64,000 nucleotides of DNA from Streptomyces chryseus (GCF_014650755.1 NZ_BMVO01000031.1:1-64000), one strand, 5' to 3'. Shown: positions 52,790 through 61,592, counted from the first letter of the stretch. A program made the numbers and translations. Notes: generated by a model not told the origin, from the sequence alone.

Positions 52790-53589
52790 GCCGGCATCAC
52801 CGCGGGGACGTCCCCGTCGGGTCCCTTCCGGCTCGCGGCGGCAGCGGCGGCCGCGGCCGCCGTGTCGGCGCGCAGCGACGGCGGCGTCACGGCGTCGCCC
52901 GCCGCGCCGGCCACGGCGGCGGCTTCCTCGCCGGCCTTGCGCTGCTCGTGGAAGGCGAGGATCTGCAGCTCGATGGAGAGGTCGACCTTGCGTACGTCGA
53001 CCCCGTCCGGCACCGACAGGACGGTCGGCGCGAAGTTCAGGATCGAGGTCACACCGGCGGCGATGAGCCGCTCGCTGACCTGCTGGGCTGCGCCCGCCGG
53101 GGTGGCGATCACGCCGATGTGGACGCCGTTCTCACTGATGATCTTCTCGAGATCGTCGGTGTGCTGAACGGGCATCCCGGCGACCGGCTTGCCCTTCATG
53201 GCGGGGTCGGCGTCTATGAGCGCGGCGACCCGGAAGCCGCGGGAGGCGAACCCGCCGTAGTTGGCGAGGGCCGCGCCGAGGTTACCGATGCCGACGATGA
53301 CAACAGGCCAGTCCTGCGTGAGGCCCAGCTCGCGGGAGATCTGGTAGACGAGGTACTCGACGTCGTACCCGACCCCACGCGTCCCGTAGGACCCGAGGTA
53401 CGAGAAGTCCTTGCGCAGCTTCGCGGAGTTGACCCCGGCCGCGGCGGCGAGCTCCTCGGAGGACACCGTGGGGACCGAGCGCTCGGAGAGCGCGGTCAGG
53501 GCGCGCAGATACAGCGGAAGTCGGGCGACGGTGGCCTCGGGAATGCCTCGGCTACGGGTCGCCGGTCGGTGAGTTCGGCCAGTTGCCAC
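52786..53589 (-). CDS. rex: Redox-sensing repressor Rex
   Basis: 267 aa from the GTG at 53589 (GCAGGAG 5 nt upstream). N-terminal winged helix (about 15-85: IPEATVARLPLYLRALTAL, VSSEELAAAAGVNSAKLRKD), then YGTRGVGYDVEYL, and the NAD(H)-binding Rossmann domain with VVIVGIGNLGAALANYG near residue 100. Senses the NADH/NAD ratio and represses respiratory genes, including its own operon. A long Ala-rich tail (about 225-267) follows, common in Streptomyces. First gene of rex-hemA-hemC-hemD. Confidence 0.95.
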   Translation of the reverse strand: MATGRTHRPATRSRGIPEATVARLPLYLRALTALSERSVPTVSSEELAAAAGVNSAKLRKDFSYLGSYGTRGVGYDVEYLVYQISRELGLTQDWPVVIVGIGNLGAALANYGGFASRGFRVAALIDADPAMKGKPVAGMPVQHTDDLEKIISENGVHIGVIATPAGAAQQVSERLIAAGVTSILNFAPTVLSVPDGVDVRKVDLSIELQILAFHEQRKAGEEAAAVAGAAGDAVTPPSLRADTAAAAAAAAASRKGPDGDVPAVMPA

Positions 53590-53665
53590 GGTGCTCCTGC
53601 GGGATGAGCGGGGCTGCAGGCGGCCGTATGTACCAAGACCGCCCCGTCGCATGCAGGCTATGCCT

Positions 53666-53683
53666 TTGTGAACGCGTGCACAA
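53666..53683. promoter_or_regulatory. Rex operator (ROP)
   Basis: TTGTGAACGCGTGCACAA, one mismatch from the perfect ROP palindrome TTGTGAACGCGTTCACAA, 77 nt upstream of the rex GTG. Confidence 0.92.
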
Positions 53684-53876
53684 AGATGGTGTCCGTTTTG
53701 TCCGCCCAAAGTGACCGGGGTCACGCACGCCGCCCGGCCGCTTACGGAACCCCGCACCGGTCGAGCTCGTTGAAAGTCCGAAGGGGGCAAAACCGTCCAC
53801 ACTCCTCACGCCTACGCCCCCGAACCACCCGAACCCCCCGCCGCCCCGCCTTCCGGCGGCCCGACCGCCCCGCCGG

Positions 53877-54158
53877 TCAGCCCCCCAGCGCCTTGCGCAG
53901 CCGCCCGGGGTCCACCCGCCAGAAGGTGTGCTGCTCGCCGTCGACGAGGACGACCGGGATCTGCTCCCAGTACGCCCGGTTGAGCTCCTCGTCCCTGGTG
54001 ATGTCCTTCTCCTCCCAGGGCACACCGAGCTCCCCGCACACCTCGCTCACCACGCCCCGCGCGTCGTCGCACAGATGGCAGCCCGGCTTGCCGAGCAACG
54101 TGACCATCCGCTCGCCCGGCTTCCTCTTCGTGTGCGTACGTCGCAACAGGGGACTCAT
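53877..54158 (-). CDS. Glutaredoxin-like protein
   Basis: 93 aa from the ATG at 54158. Thioredoxin-fold with LLGKPGCHLCDDARG (CxxC, near residue 27) and the Pro-containing strand EQIPVVLVDGEQHTFWRVD. Belongs to the short glutaredoxin/mycoredoxin-like group; likely a thiol-disulfide protein working with mycothiol or thioredoxin, though this is family-based inference. Same strand as rex, 287 nt upstream, so it is probably not in the rex operon but next to the redox theme. Confidence 0.82.
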   Translation of the reverse strand: MSPLLRRTHTKRKPGERMVTLLGKPGCHLCDDARGVVSEVCGELGVPWEEKDITRDEELNRAYWEQIPVVLVDGEQHTFWRVDPGRLRKALGG

Positions 54159-54295
54159 GACGCCATTCTCGCCCCCGTCCGGCGCCCCGGGACCGCCTCG
54201 GCCCGTTCGCCCCGTCACACCAGCGCCCCGGAGAGTTCACGCCGCCGCATCCCGGCAGGTCCGGAAGTACCGAACAGACTGGCTATGCTCACGGC

Positions 54296-55240
54296 ATGGC
54301 CGCACTGGGATGGCTCACCCCCCGCAGGCGCTCGGCGACAGCCCGCAGCGTGCTGGCGGGAGAGGCAGCAGCCGAGGCAGCACGCAAGACGTCGCTGGAG
54401 CAGGAAGAGTTCGAAGCGGCGTACTCCGGCGGGCCCGCGAGGCCCGAACCGGTCTTCCCCGTCGTCGGTGACGACCGGGCCGCCGCCTTCTTCGACCTGG
54501 ACAACACCGTCATGCAGGGCGCCGCGATCTTCCACTTCGGCCGCGGCCTCTACAAGCGCAAGTTCTTCCAGCGCCAGGAGCTGGCCCGCTTCGCCTGGCA
54601 GCAGGCGTGGTTCCGCCTCGCCGGCGTCGAGGACCCCGAGCACATGCAGGACGCCCGCGAGAGCGCGCTGTCCATCGTGAAGGGCCACCGCGTCTCCGAG
54701 CTGATGTCCATCGGCGAGGAGATCTACGACGAGTACATGGCCGAGCGCATCTGGCCCGGCACCCGCGCCCTCGCCCAGGCCCACCTCGACGCGGGCCAGA
54801 AGGTCTGGCTGGTCACGGCCGCCCCCGTCGAGACCGCCACGATCATCGCCCGCCGCCTCGGCCTGACCGGCGCGCTGGGCACGGTGGCCGAGTCGGTCGA
54901 CGGCGTATATACGGGCAAGCTCGTCGGCGAGCCCCTGCACGGCCCCGCGAAGGCGGAGGCGGTGCGCGCCCTGGCCGCCGCCGAGGGTCTGGAGCTGGCG
55001 CGCTGCGCGGCGTACAGCGATTCGCACAACGACATCCCGATGCTCTCGCTCGTCGGACACCCGTACGCGATCAATCCCGACGCGAAGCTGCGCAGGTACG
55101 CCCGGGAACGCGAGTGGCGGCTGCGCGACTACCGCACCGGCCGCAAGGCCGCCAAGGTCGGCATCCCGGCGGCCGTCGGCGTCGGCGCCCTGGCCGGCGG
55201 CACCGCCGCGGCCCTGGCCCTGCACCGCCGCCGCCGCTAG
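54296..55240 (+). CDS. HAD-IB family hydrolase (SerB-like)
   Basis: 314 aa. Motif [14 protein letters not shown] (DxD-type nucleophile, near residue 66), motif II-like [19 protein letters not shown], Lys in [11 protein letters not shown], and motif [31 protein letters not shown] phosphatase of the SerB1 type. A C-terminal basic and hydrophobic segment ([20 protein letters not shown]) may associate with the membrane. A TATGCT -10-like box 6 nt before the ATG suggests a leaderless mRNA. Conserved next to bldN. Confidence 0.85.
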   Translation: MAALGWLTPRRRSATARSVLAGEAAAEAARKTSLEQEEFEAAYSGGPARPEPVFPVVGDDRAAAFFDLDNTVMQGAAIFHFGRGLYKRKFFQRQELARFAWQQAWFRLAGVEDPEHMQDARESALSIVKGHRVSELMSIGEEIYDEYMAERIWPGTRALAQAHLDAGQKVWLVTAAPVETATIIARRLGLTGALGTVAESVDGVYTGKLVGEPLHGPAKAEAVRALAAAEGLELARCAAYSDSHNDIPMLSLVGHPYAINPDAKLRRYAREREWRLRDYRTGRKAAKVGIPAAVGVGALAGGTAAALALHRRRR

Positions 55241-55546
55241 CACGGGCAATCCCGGGTCCCTACCCGTCGCGGACTCCCGCCAGTCCCGCCACGTCCACTC
55301 GGGCACAACGCATCCAGCAATCACGCAGATTACGAAGTGATCCGATCAACAACTGATCACGAACTGCTACTTGAACCGCCGTCGAGACGCAACAGAAGCG
55401 ACGGAATCGATGATTTTAGCAACTGGGTGTAGCACTGCCTGTACGAAGCGTTATTCTCCTCAGACGCATACCGGACTCCACCCGTCAGCACGACGAGTGA
55501 CCGGTCTAGCACTGAACGTGTTGGAAGCTCTGCCTCTGGGAGTCCC
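55241..55546 (+). promoter_or_regulatory. Upstream regulatory region of bldN
   Basis: 306 nt without a gene; it must hold the bldN promoter. GTGATC (55337-55342) and GATCAC (55355-55360) form an inverted repeat with a 12-nt spacer. The GTG of bldN has weak Shine-Dalgarno GGGAG. The composition is more AT-rich than the flanks (e.g. GATGATTTTAGCAAC). BldD and other developmental regulators are known to control bldN in Streptomyces coelicolor, but I could not align a clear BldD box. Confidence 0.5.
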
Positions 55547-56329
55547 GTGTACCCACACGTCGGGGTTGACGCCTCGGGCCTGGCTACGCTGCGCGCAACG
55601 GTCGTGGACCGCTTGCGCGGCTTCGTCCCCACCGCGTACGCCGTCCCCGCCCTTGCCACCCCTGCACTTGTCGGCCCCTGCTATGCCCTGGCCGACGGCG
55701 GTGCGGCGGTCGGCAGACGCAGCCGCGGCGCCGGCTCGGGCACCGGCACGTCCACCGCCCGTCGGCCCAGCGCCGACAGCGACAGCGCACGCATGATGGA
55801 CCTCGTCGAACGCGCTCAGGCCGGCGAGGCCGATGCGTTCGGCCGCCTCTACGACCAGTACAGCGACACGGTCTACCGCTACATCTACTACCGCGTCGGC
55901 GGGAAGGCGACAGCGGAGGACCTGACGAGCGAGACGTTCCTGCGCGCCCTGCGCCGCATCTCCACCTTCACCTGGCAGGGCCGCGATTTCGGCGCCTGGC
56001 TGGTCACCATCGCCCGCAACCTGGTCGCCGACCACTTCAAATCGAGCCGATTCCGCCTCGAAGTGACCACCGGCGAAATGCTCGACGCCAACGAGGTCGA
56101 GCGCAGCCCGGAGGACTCCGTCCTCGAATCCCTCTCGAACGCGGCCCTCCTGGAAGCGGTCCGCAAGCTCAACCCGCAGCAGCAGGAGTGCGTGACCCTG
56201 CGCTTCCTGCAGGGCCTGTCGGTCGCCGAGACGGCTCGCGTGATGGGCAAGAACGAGGGCGCGATCAAGACCCTCCAGTACCGGGCCGTCCGCACCCTGG
56301 CCCGACTGCTGCCGGACGACGCCCGCTGA
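55547..56329 (+). CDS. bldN: ECF sigma factor BldN
   Basis: 260-aa extracytoplasmic-function sigma factor that directs genes for aerial hyphae (chaplins, rodlins, bldM). Residues 1-82 are an N-terminal pro-extension (MYPHVGVDASGLATLRATVV start) that matches the known proteolytic pro-sequence; region 2 begins MMDLVERAQAGEADAFGRLY, with RFLQGLSVAETARVMGKNEG as the region 4 HTH. GTG start with GGGAG upstream. The gene for its anti-sigma factor RsbN follows 268 nt later. Confidence 0.95.
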   Translation: MYPHVGVDASGLATLRATVVDRLRGFVPTAYAVPALATPALVGPCYALADGGAAVGRRSRGAGSGTGTSTARRPSADSDSARMMDLVERAQAGEADAFGRLYDQYSDTVYRYIYYRVGGKATAEDLTSETFLRALRRISTFTWQGRDFGAWLVTIARNLVADHFKSSRFRLEVTTGEMLDANEVERSPEDSVLESLSNAALLEAVRKLNPQQQECVTLRFLQGLSVAETARVMGKNEGAIKTLQYRAVRTLARLLPDDAR

Positions 56330-56438
56330 AACGCGCCCGCGCACGCCCGCCGATCGACCGAAAAGTGTCACCGTCAGTGACGCGAGAGCGACCCTCCATG
56401 ACGCCCTCCATGACGTTGTGGTCCGATCATCCTTCGCG

Positions 56439-56467
56439 CGTAACCCAAGTGCCGAGACGCTCGTTGT
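56439..56467 (+). promoter_or_regulatory. Sigma-BldN-type promoter of rsbN
   Basis: CGTAAC (56439-56444), 17 nt, CGTTGT (56462-56467). This fits the published sigma-BldN pattern of a CGTAAC-like -35 and a CGTTG-like -10 at 16-17 nt. It would start an rsbN mRNA near 56474, consistent with known autoregulation of rsbN. Confidence 0.75.
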
Positions 56468-56597
56468 GCGGGATGCAGGCTCCCTGCGGTCACGCCATGT
56501 CCGCAGCCACTCACTCGATCGTGTGGATGTGCTCATGGCGTGCAACCTTCCGGACCCCCAGGGGAGTCGATCGTCATGACGAGAGGAGGTGCCGCCA

Positions 56598-57809
56598 GTG
56601 ATCGCGAACGTATCGGCGCACCGGCGGGCGAACGCCTTCGCCCAAGCGCTGGAGGCACAGACGCCCCAGGGCACGGCGGCAGATCAGCCCGAAGAAACGG
56701 CCGAAGGGCCGGAGACCACACGGCTCTTGGCCCTGGCGAACGGTCTCGGCGAGCTGCCGTCACCGGAGTTGGACCCCGAGGTCAAAGTCGTCCAGCGGGC
56801 CCAGCTCATCGCCGCCATGGAAGCGATGGTCGCCGAAGGCGGCGCGCCGACGGGCCCTACGGTGCCCGAGCAGCGGACCGGACGGGGCACCCACCGGGCC
56901 TCCCCGCTCCGGAAGCTGCGCCCGCGCTCCCGCTGGTCGAAGGGCATCGCAGCGGGCGGGCTCACCGTCGGTGTGGCCGCAGGAGCCTTCAGCGGAGTGG
57001 CCGCTGCGAGCTCCGACGCCCTGCCGGGTGATTCGCTGTACGGGCTGAAGCGAGGCATGGAAGACGTCAAGCTCGGCATGGCCGGCGACGACGCCGACCG
57101 TGGCGAGATCTATCTCGACCAGGCTTCGACCCGCCTCATGGAGGCTCGCCGCCTCATGGAGCGCGGCCGGGCCGGCGATCTCGACCACGAACAACTGGGC
57201 GAGGTCAGGCGCACGCTGAGCGGTATGACGCACGACGCCGGCGAAGGCCACCGCCTTCTCAGCAGGGCGTACGCGCGCGACGGCTCCATCGGCTCCATGC
57301 AGGCCCTGTCGTCGTTCGCCAGGTCGCACCGCGAGGCATGGAGCAGTCTGCGCGAGCGGCTGCCGGTGCAGCTGGCCGACGTGGGCGACCAGGTGAGCTC
57401 GGTCTTCGACGCCATAGACGAAGAGGTGGCCCCGCTCCAGTCGCTGCTTCCGCGCCCCCCGAAGTCCCCGGAGAACGCCGAACGCCCCGGCGGCTCGACC
57501 CAGGACCGTACGGGCACACCCGGAACGGACCGGCCCGCCCCTTCCACCACCACGTCCTCGGGCGGCCGTACGGGCGACGACACCCGGCCGAACCCGTCCG
57601 CACCCCGCAGCACCGCCAAGGACGAGGGGCTCATCGGCGGCGCGCCGGGCGACCTCCTCGACCCGCCGTCGGCCGACACGGCGACCCCGTCGTCACCGGA
57701 CGCCAAGGACAAGACCCCCAAGGCCCCACCGGTCCCGGACGTCACGGTCCCCCCGCTGCTCCCCGGCATCCTGCCGGGCCTGGGCATCGAGGAGGAGAAC
57801 GCGCCGTAA
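56598..57809 (+). CDS. rsbN: Anti-sigma factor RsbN (DUF5667)
   Basis: 403 aa from the GTG at 56598 with AGGAGGT 8 nt upstream; a GTG at 56589 lies inside the Shine-Dalgarno. N-terminal cytosolic sigma-binding region (about 1-110: SAHRRANAFAQALEAQ), one transmembrane segment (about 119-137: GIAAGGLTVGVAAGAFSGVA), then the extracytoplasmic DUF5667 domain (LPGDSLYGLKRGMEDVKLGM) and a Pro/Ser/Thr-rich tail. It holds sigma-BldN inactive until development. Membrane position fits signal-controlled release. Confidence 0.92.
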   Translation: MIANVSAHRRANAFAQALEAQTPQGTAADQPEETAEGPETTRLLALANGLGELPSPELDPEVKVVQRAQLIAAMEAMVAEGGAPTGPTVPEQRTGRGTHRASPLRKLRPRSRWSKGIAAGGLTVGVAAGAFSGVAAASSDALPGDSLYGLKRGMEDVKLGMAGDDADRGEIYLDQASTRLMEARRLMERGRAGDLDHEQLGEVRRTLSGMTHDAGEGHRLLSRAYARDGSIGSMQALSSFARSHREAWSSLRERLPVQLADVGDQVSSVFDAIDEEVAPLQSLLPRPPKSPENAERPGGSTQDRTGTPGTDRPAPSTTTSSGGRTGDDTRPNPSAPRSTAKDEGLIGGAPGDLLDPPSADTATPSSPDAKDKTPKAPPVPDVTVPPLLPGILPGLGIEEENAP

Positions 57810-57827
57810 CACCGCACGCAGACCGAC

Positions 57828-57862
57828 CGTGGGCCCGCTCTCCGCCGGAGACCGGGCCCACG
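57828..57862. terminator. Hairpin between rsbN and the acyltransferase gene
   Basis: CGTGGGCCCG / CGGGCCCACG with inner TCTCC/GGAGA pairs; serves both converging genes. Confidence 0.8.
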
Positions 57863-57879
57863 CCGTTCAGCCGTACGGC

Positions 57880-58959
57880 CTAGAAGAAGACGGACCGCCG
57901 CTGCACCAGCAGCTTGTACAGCGTGTGCTGGATCTGCTCCCGCACCTGGTCCGTCAGGTTGAACATGAGCATCGGGTCCTCCGCCGCCTCCGCCGGATAC
58001 CCGTCCGTGGGAATCGGTGCCCCGAACTGGATCGTCCACTTCGTCGGCAACGGCACCGCCCCCAACGGCCCGAGCCACGGAAACGTAGGCGTCAGCGGGA
58101 AGTACGGAAGCCCCAGCACCCGCGCCACCGTCCGCGCGTTCCCGATCATCGGGTAGATCTCCTCGGCGCCCACGATCGAGCAGGGGACGATCGGCGCCCC
58201 CGCCCGCAGAGCGGTGGAGACGAAGCCGCCCCGCCCGAACCGCTGCAGCTTGTACCGCTCGCTGAACGGCTTCCCGATCCCCTTGAAGCCCTCCGGCATC
58301 ACCCCGACGACCTCGCCGCGCCGCAGCAGCTCCTCCGCGTCCTCCGCACAGGCCAGCGTGTGCCCTGCCTTGCGGGCCAGCTCGTTCACGACCGGCAGCA
58401 TGAACACCAGGTCCGCCGCCAGCAGCCGCAGATGCCGCCCGGCCGGGTGGGTGTCGTGCACCGCCGCCTGCAGCATCAGCCCGTCGAGCGGCAGCGTCCC
58501 CGAGTGGTTGGCGACAATGAGCGCCCCGCCCTCCGACGGGATGTTCTCGATGCCCTTGACCTCCACCCGGAAGTACTTCTCGTACAAGGGCCTGATCATC
58601 GACATCAGGACCTTGTCGGTGAGCTCCTCGTCGTACCCGAACTCGTCGACCTCGTAGTCACCGGTCAGCCGCCGCCGCAGGAACGCGAGCCCGCCCGCGA
58701 TCCGCCGGTCCCAGCCGCCCCCGCCGCCCGGACCCGCCTGCGGCTCCTCGGACGCCCCCAGGGCGGCCTCCGCGACGACCGCGTCGTCCGGCGCCGGGTG
58801 CTGCTCCGGTACGGGCGCGAGCGGGCCGCTCTTGCGCCCCGGCAGCCGCTTGCCCTTGGCCTCCTTGCCGGCGGCGCCGGCACCGCCGTCCCTGGGCTTG
58901 GGCCGGGCCCGCCTGGTCCGCGGATCATCACCGAAAGGGATGACCTTGGCATCGGCCAT
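57880..58959 (-). CDS. PlsC-type lysophospholipid acyltransferase family
   Basis: 359 aa from the ATG at 58959. A charged disordered N-terminus (about 1-95) leads into VANHSGTLPLDGLML, an HX4D catalytic motif near residue 145, and PEGFKGIGKPFSERYKL (near residue 215). It transfers acyl groups onto glycerol phosphate-type lipids, at the membrane. The gene and the following epimerase are adjacent (1 nt apart) and co-transcribed. Conserved beside bldN. Confidence 0.82.
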   Translation of the reverse strand: MADAKVIPFGDDPRTRRARPKPRDGGAGAAGKEAKGKRLPGRKSGPLAPVPEQHPAPDDAVVAEAALGASEEPQAGPGGGGGWDRRIAGGLAFLRRRLTGDYEVDEFGYDEELTDKVLMSMIRPLYEKYFRVEVKGIENIPSEGGALIVANHSGTLPLDGLMLQAAVHDTHPAGRHLRLLAADLVFMLPVVNELARKAGHTLACAEDAEELLRRGEVVGVMPEGFKGIGKPFSERYKLQRFGRGGFVSTALRAGAPIVPCSIVGAEEIYPMIGNARTVARVLGLPYFPLTPTFPWLGPLGAVPLPTKWTIQFGAPIPTDGYPAEAAEDPMLMFNLTDQVREQIQHTLYKLLVQRRSVFF

Positions 58960-58960
58960 G

Positions 58961-59998
58961 TCAGGTGCACTCCTTGCTGACGAGAGTGGAGAGCCGGTCG
59001 ACGGTACGGGCGACAGCCTCGGGCGGCAGCAGCCCCGCGCCCCGGCTGCGCGCGAAGTCCGAGAAGGTTTCCACCGTCGTGTACTTGGGCTCAAAGCCCA
59101 GTGTCTCGCGCATCTGGGTGGTCCTGACGACCCGTCCGTGCGTCAGCAGCCGGATCTGCTCGGGCGAGAAGTCGGTCACCCCCACCGTCCGCAGCGCGGT
59201 CCCGACCCAGGTGACGGCGGGCAGCAGCACCGGCACGGTCGGCCGCCCGAGCCGCCGCGAGCACTGAGAGAGCGTCACGACACCGTCGCCGGCGACATTG
59301 AAGGTGCCGCTGTTCATCGTGCCGCGCCGCGCGTCGTGCGCGGCGACGCGCAGCACGTCGATCACGTCGTCCTCATGGACGAACTGCAGCCGGGGGTCGT
59401 AGCCGAAGACCGTCGGCAGCACCGGCAGCGAGAAGTAGTCGGCCAGCGGGGAGTCCGCGCAGGGCCCCAGGATGTTGGCGAACCGGAGCACGCACACGGC
59501 CACGTCGGGCCGCCGTCGGGCGAAGCCCCGTACGTACCCCTCGACCTCGACCGCGTCCTTGGCGAAGCCTCCGCTCGGCAGCGACTTCGGCGGCGTGGTC
59601 TCCGTGAAGACGGCGGGATCGCGCGGCGCCGACCCGTACACACTCGTGGTGGACTTCACGACGAGCCGCTGCACGGTCGGAGACTTCTGGCACGCCCCGA
59701 GCAACTGCATCGTGCCGATGACGTTGGTCTCCTTCACCGACGTGCGACCGCCGGTGCCCAGCGGCGTACCGGTGACGTCCATGTGCACGACGGTGTCGAC
59801 GCCGTGCTCGGCGAGCACGCGCGCGATGGCCGGCTGGCGGATGTCGGCCTGTACGAAGTCGGCGGCACCCAGATGATGCTCGGGCGGGACCTGGTCGACG
59901 CCGACCACCCGGTCCACGTCGGGGTCACGCTGGATGCGACGTACGAAACGGCCGCCCAGCTGCCGGGCCACACCTGTGACGAGCACGACCTTGCCCAA
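58961..59998 (-). CDS. NAD-dependent epimerase/dehydratase family protein
   Basis: 345 aa beginning with the TTG at 59998 (GGGAAGG 8 nt upstream). Start LGKVVLVTGVARQLGGRFVR holds the Rossmann GxxxGxxG-type motif VTGVARQLGG near residues 8-17. An extended SDR: strand 2 Asp in VVGVDQVPPE, active-site region KSTTSVYGSAPRD (Ser-Thr), without the classical YxxxK. Substrate unknown. First gene of the pair with the acyltransferase. Confidence 0.8.
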   Translation of the reverse strand: MGKVVLVTGVARQLGGRFVRRIQRDPDVDRVVGVDQVPPEHHLGAADFVQADIRQPAIARVLAEHGVDTVVHMDVTGTPLGTGGRTSVKETNVIGTMQLLGACQKSPTVQRLVVKSTTSVYGSAPRDPAVFTETTPPKSLPSGGFAKDAVEVEGYVRGFARRRPDVAVCVLRFANILGPCADSPLADYFSLPVLPTVFGYDPRLQFVHEDDVIDVLRVAAHDARRGTMNSGTFNVAGDGVVTLSQCSRRLGRPTVPVLLPAVTWVGTALRTVGVTDFSPEQIRLLTHGRVVRTTQMRETLGFEPKYTTVETFSDFARSRGAGLLPPEAVARTVDRLSTLVSKECT

Positions 59999-60139
59999 GA
60001 TCAGCGCCTTCCCTCGGTCTCCCCTGGCGCCACCGTAGCGGTTGCACGTTGCGCTGTGATGACCGCACGGCGGCCGAAGTGACTGCAGACACACATGGGC
60101 TACACGGGGCGCACGAGCCGAACGGCCCAGCACGCACCA

Positions 60140-60170
60140 CAGCCCTCCCACCATGACGGTGGGAGGGCTG
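60140..60170 (-). terminator. Terminator of the bS22 gene
   Basis: Perfect 13-bp stem CAGCCCTCCCACC / GGTGGGAGGGCTG with a 5-nt loop, 22 nt past the stop. Confidence 0.88.
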
Positions 60171-60192
60171 CGGATTCACGTACAGCTGCCGC

Positions 60193-60291
60193 TTACTTCT
60201 TGTTGCGACGCTGAACGCGGGTGCGCTTGAGCAGCTTGCGGTGCTTCTTCTTGGCCATCCGCTTGCGCCGCTTCTTGATAACAGAGCCCAC
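60193..60291 (-). CDS. Small ribosomal subunit protein bS22 (AURKAIP1/COX24-like)
   Basis: 32 aa from the GTG at 60291 (GAGGG upstream) to the TAA at 60193. Sequence starts [18 protein letters not shown] and ends [10 protein letters not shown], so almost every residue is basic. It matches the small extra protein bS22 of actinobacterial 30S ribosomes, below the size cut-offs of most gene finders. Separate promoter and terminator; conserved near bldN. Confidence 0.9.
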   Translation of the reverse strand: MGSVIKKRRKRMAKKKHRKLLKRTRVQRRNKK

Positions 60292-60401
60292 GACTACCCT
60301 CGCTCACTTCTCTTCACTCGGTGCGGGGCGTCTGGGCCCACACGACCTACGAGGGCCTAGCCTACCCGCCACCGAGAGAGGGACGTAATCCGAGGCCACC
60401 G

Positions 60402-60611
60402 TCAGGCCGATTCCACCCCCACAAAGGACTCGCGGAGGTACTCGTGAACTGCTTGCTCCGGAACCCGGAAGGACCTGCCCACCCGGATCGCCGGCAGATG
60501 ACCGCTGTGCACCAAGCGGTACACGGTCATCTTCGACACTCGCATCACCGAGGCGACTTCCGCCACGGTCAGAAACTTGACCTCGTTGAGAGGCCTCTCG
60601 CCAGCAGCCAT
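60402..60611 (-). CDS. Excisionase-type HTH regulator
   Basis: 69 aa from the ATG at 60611 (AGGTGG upstream). The MerR/Xis-like winged helix runs KFLTVAEVASVMRVSKMTVY, then RLVHSGHLPAIRVGRSFRVP. The position between bS22 and the bldN locus matches a developmental regulator bound by BldD in S. coelicolor (named bdtA), but identity with that gene is unproven here. Probably a stand-alone transcription factor for differentiation or stress. Confidence 0.8.
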   Translation of the reverse strand: MAAGERPLNEVKFLTVAEVASVMRVSKMTVYRLVHSGHLPAIRVGRSFRVPEQAVHEYLRESFVGVESA

Positions 60612-60738
60612 GACCCACCTGTACCTTCCGCACCCGACGCGCACCGGCTTCCCCTCCGGTGACTCTTCGTCGTTGTGCGCTCACTCCCAGACTAGGGGCG
60701 GGTGATGCGAGTGGGGAAGAGGAGCAGCCATCCGACGC

Positions 60739-61554
60739 CTACCGTGACAGACACGCTCGATTGAGTACATAGCGAGTAAGCGGTCGGTAGTAATCGGACC
60801 GCACCGCATCGTCAAGCGGAACGGCGACGGACACCCGCCCCTCGGCCTCACCGACGAACAGCGCGGGATCATCCACATCCGCCAGCCCAATGGCCTCGAA
60901 CCCCAGCTGACCTGCACCGCAGACCCATCCATGGTCCCCCACGACAAGGCCCGGCAAGGGCCCTCCACCCTCCTCGGCGGCAGCGAGGGCGACCCTAACC
61001 GGGAGGGGAGAATGGCTGTGTGCGCCGGTATCACTCACGGAGCCGCGTGCGCCGGGTTCGCGCACCAGCGCGACGCCTCGTACGTAGTCGAGGTTGTACG
61101 TGCGTACGCCGAACCGGGTCGTTATGTCGACACATCGCCCCTGCGCGGGTGTGAGGACAAGACATCCCGCCGCCGACAGGGCGTCTGCGAGATCGGCGTA
61201 GAAACCGAGCAGCCGGTGCGGATGCCCGGTCCCGAACAACACCGGCACCCGCTGCGCGGCAGCCTCCCCCAGCCGCCCCGCGAACGCCTCCAGCCCGGCC
61301 AGCGTCCGCTCGGGGTCGATCACATCGGCCCCGCTCACACACCCGGGGTCGTCGGAGACCCCGCACTTCGCGGCCATCAGGGCCATGACATCGGCGGCGC
61401 CCCAGGCCCACTCGGGATCGAGCCCCAGCAGCACCCGGGGATCACGCGCGGCGAACAGCCGGTAGCTCCGCAGGCTCGCCTCCCGCGAGGTGGCCACGGT
61501 CCCGGCCAGCCGGGACGCCAACAGATGCGCACGCAAAGCGCCGGTACTCAGCAC
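60739..61554 (-). CDS. Conserved actinobacterial phosphatase-like protein
   Basis: 271 aa from the GTG at 61554 (start VLSTGALRAHLLASRL). Motifs: SLRSYRLFAARDPRVLLGLD, PVLFGTGHPHRLLGFYADL, DYVRGVALVREPG and PGLVVGDHGWVCGAGQLGFEA, which fit an uncharacterised family sometimes labelled phosphatase; I see no HAD or PAP2 signature. On the mRNA the Shine-Dalgarno is buried in four G-tracts. It precedes bS22/regulator genes on the same strand; function unclear. Confidence 0.7.
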   Translation of the reverse strand: MLSTGALRAHLLASRLAGTVATSREASLRSYRLFAARDPRVLLGLDPEWAWGAADVMALMAAKCGVSDDPGCVSGADVIDPERTLAGLEAFAGRLGEAAAQRVPVLFGTGHPHRLLGFYADLADALSAAGCLVLTPAQGRCVDITTRFGVRTYNLDYVRGVALVREPGARGSVSDTGAHSHSPLPVRVALAAAEEGGGPLPGLVVGDHGWVCGAGQLGFEAIGLADVDDPALFVGEAEGRVSVAVPLDDAVRSDYYRPLTRYVLNRACLSR

Positions 61555-61566
61555 CCTGCCGATGCT

Positions 61567-61592
61567 CCCCCACCCCCACCCCCCTTTCCCCC
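61567..61592 (-). promoter_or_regulatory. Four G-tracts (quadruplex-type) over the ribosome binding site
   Basis: Four C-tracts on the plus strand (61567-61571, 61573-61577, 61579-61584, 61588-61592) become G5-A3-G6-T-G5-T-G5 in the mRNA of the 60739-61554 gene, 12 nt before its GTG. This meets the usual G3+N1-7 x4 rule for a quadruplex. Confidence 0.65.
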
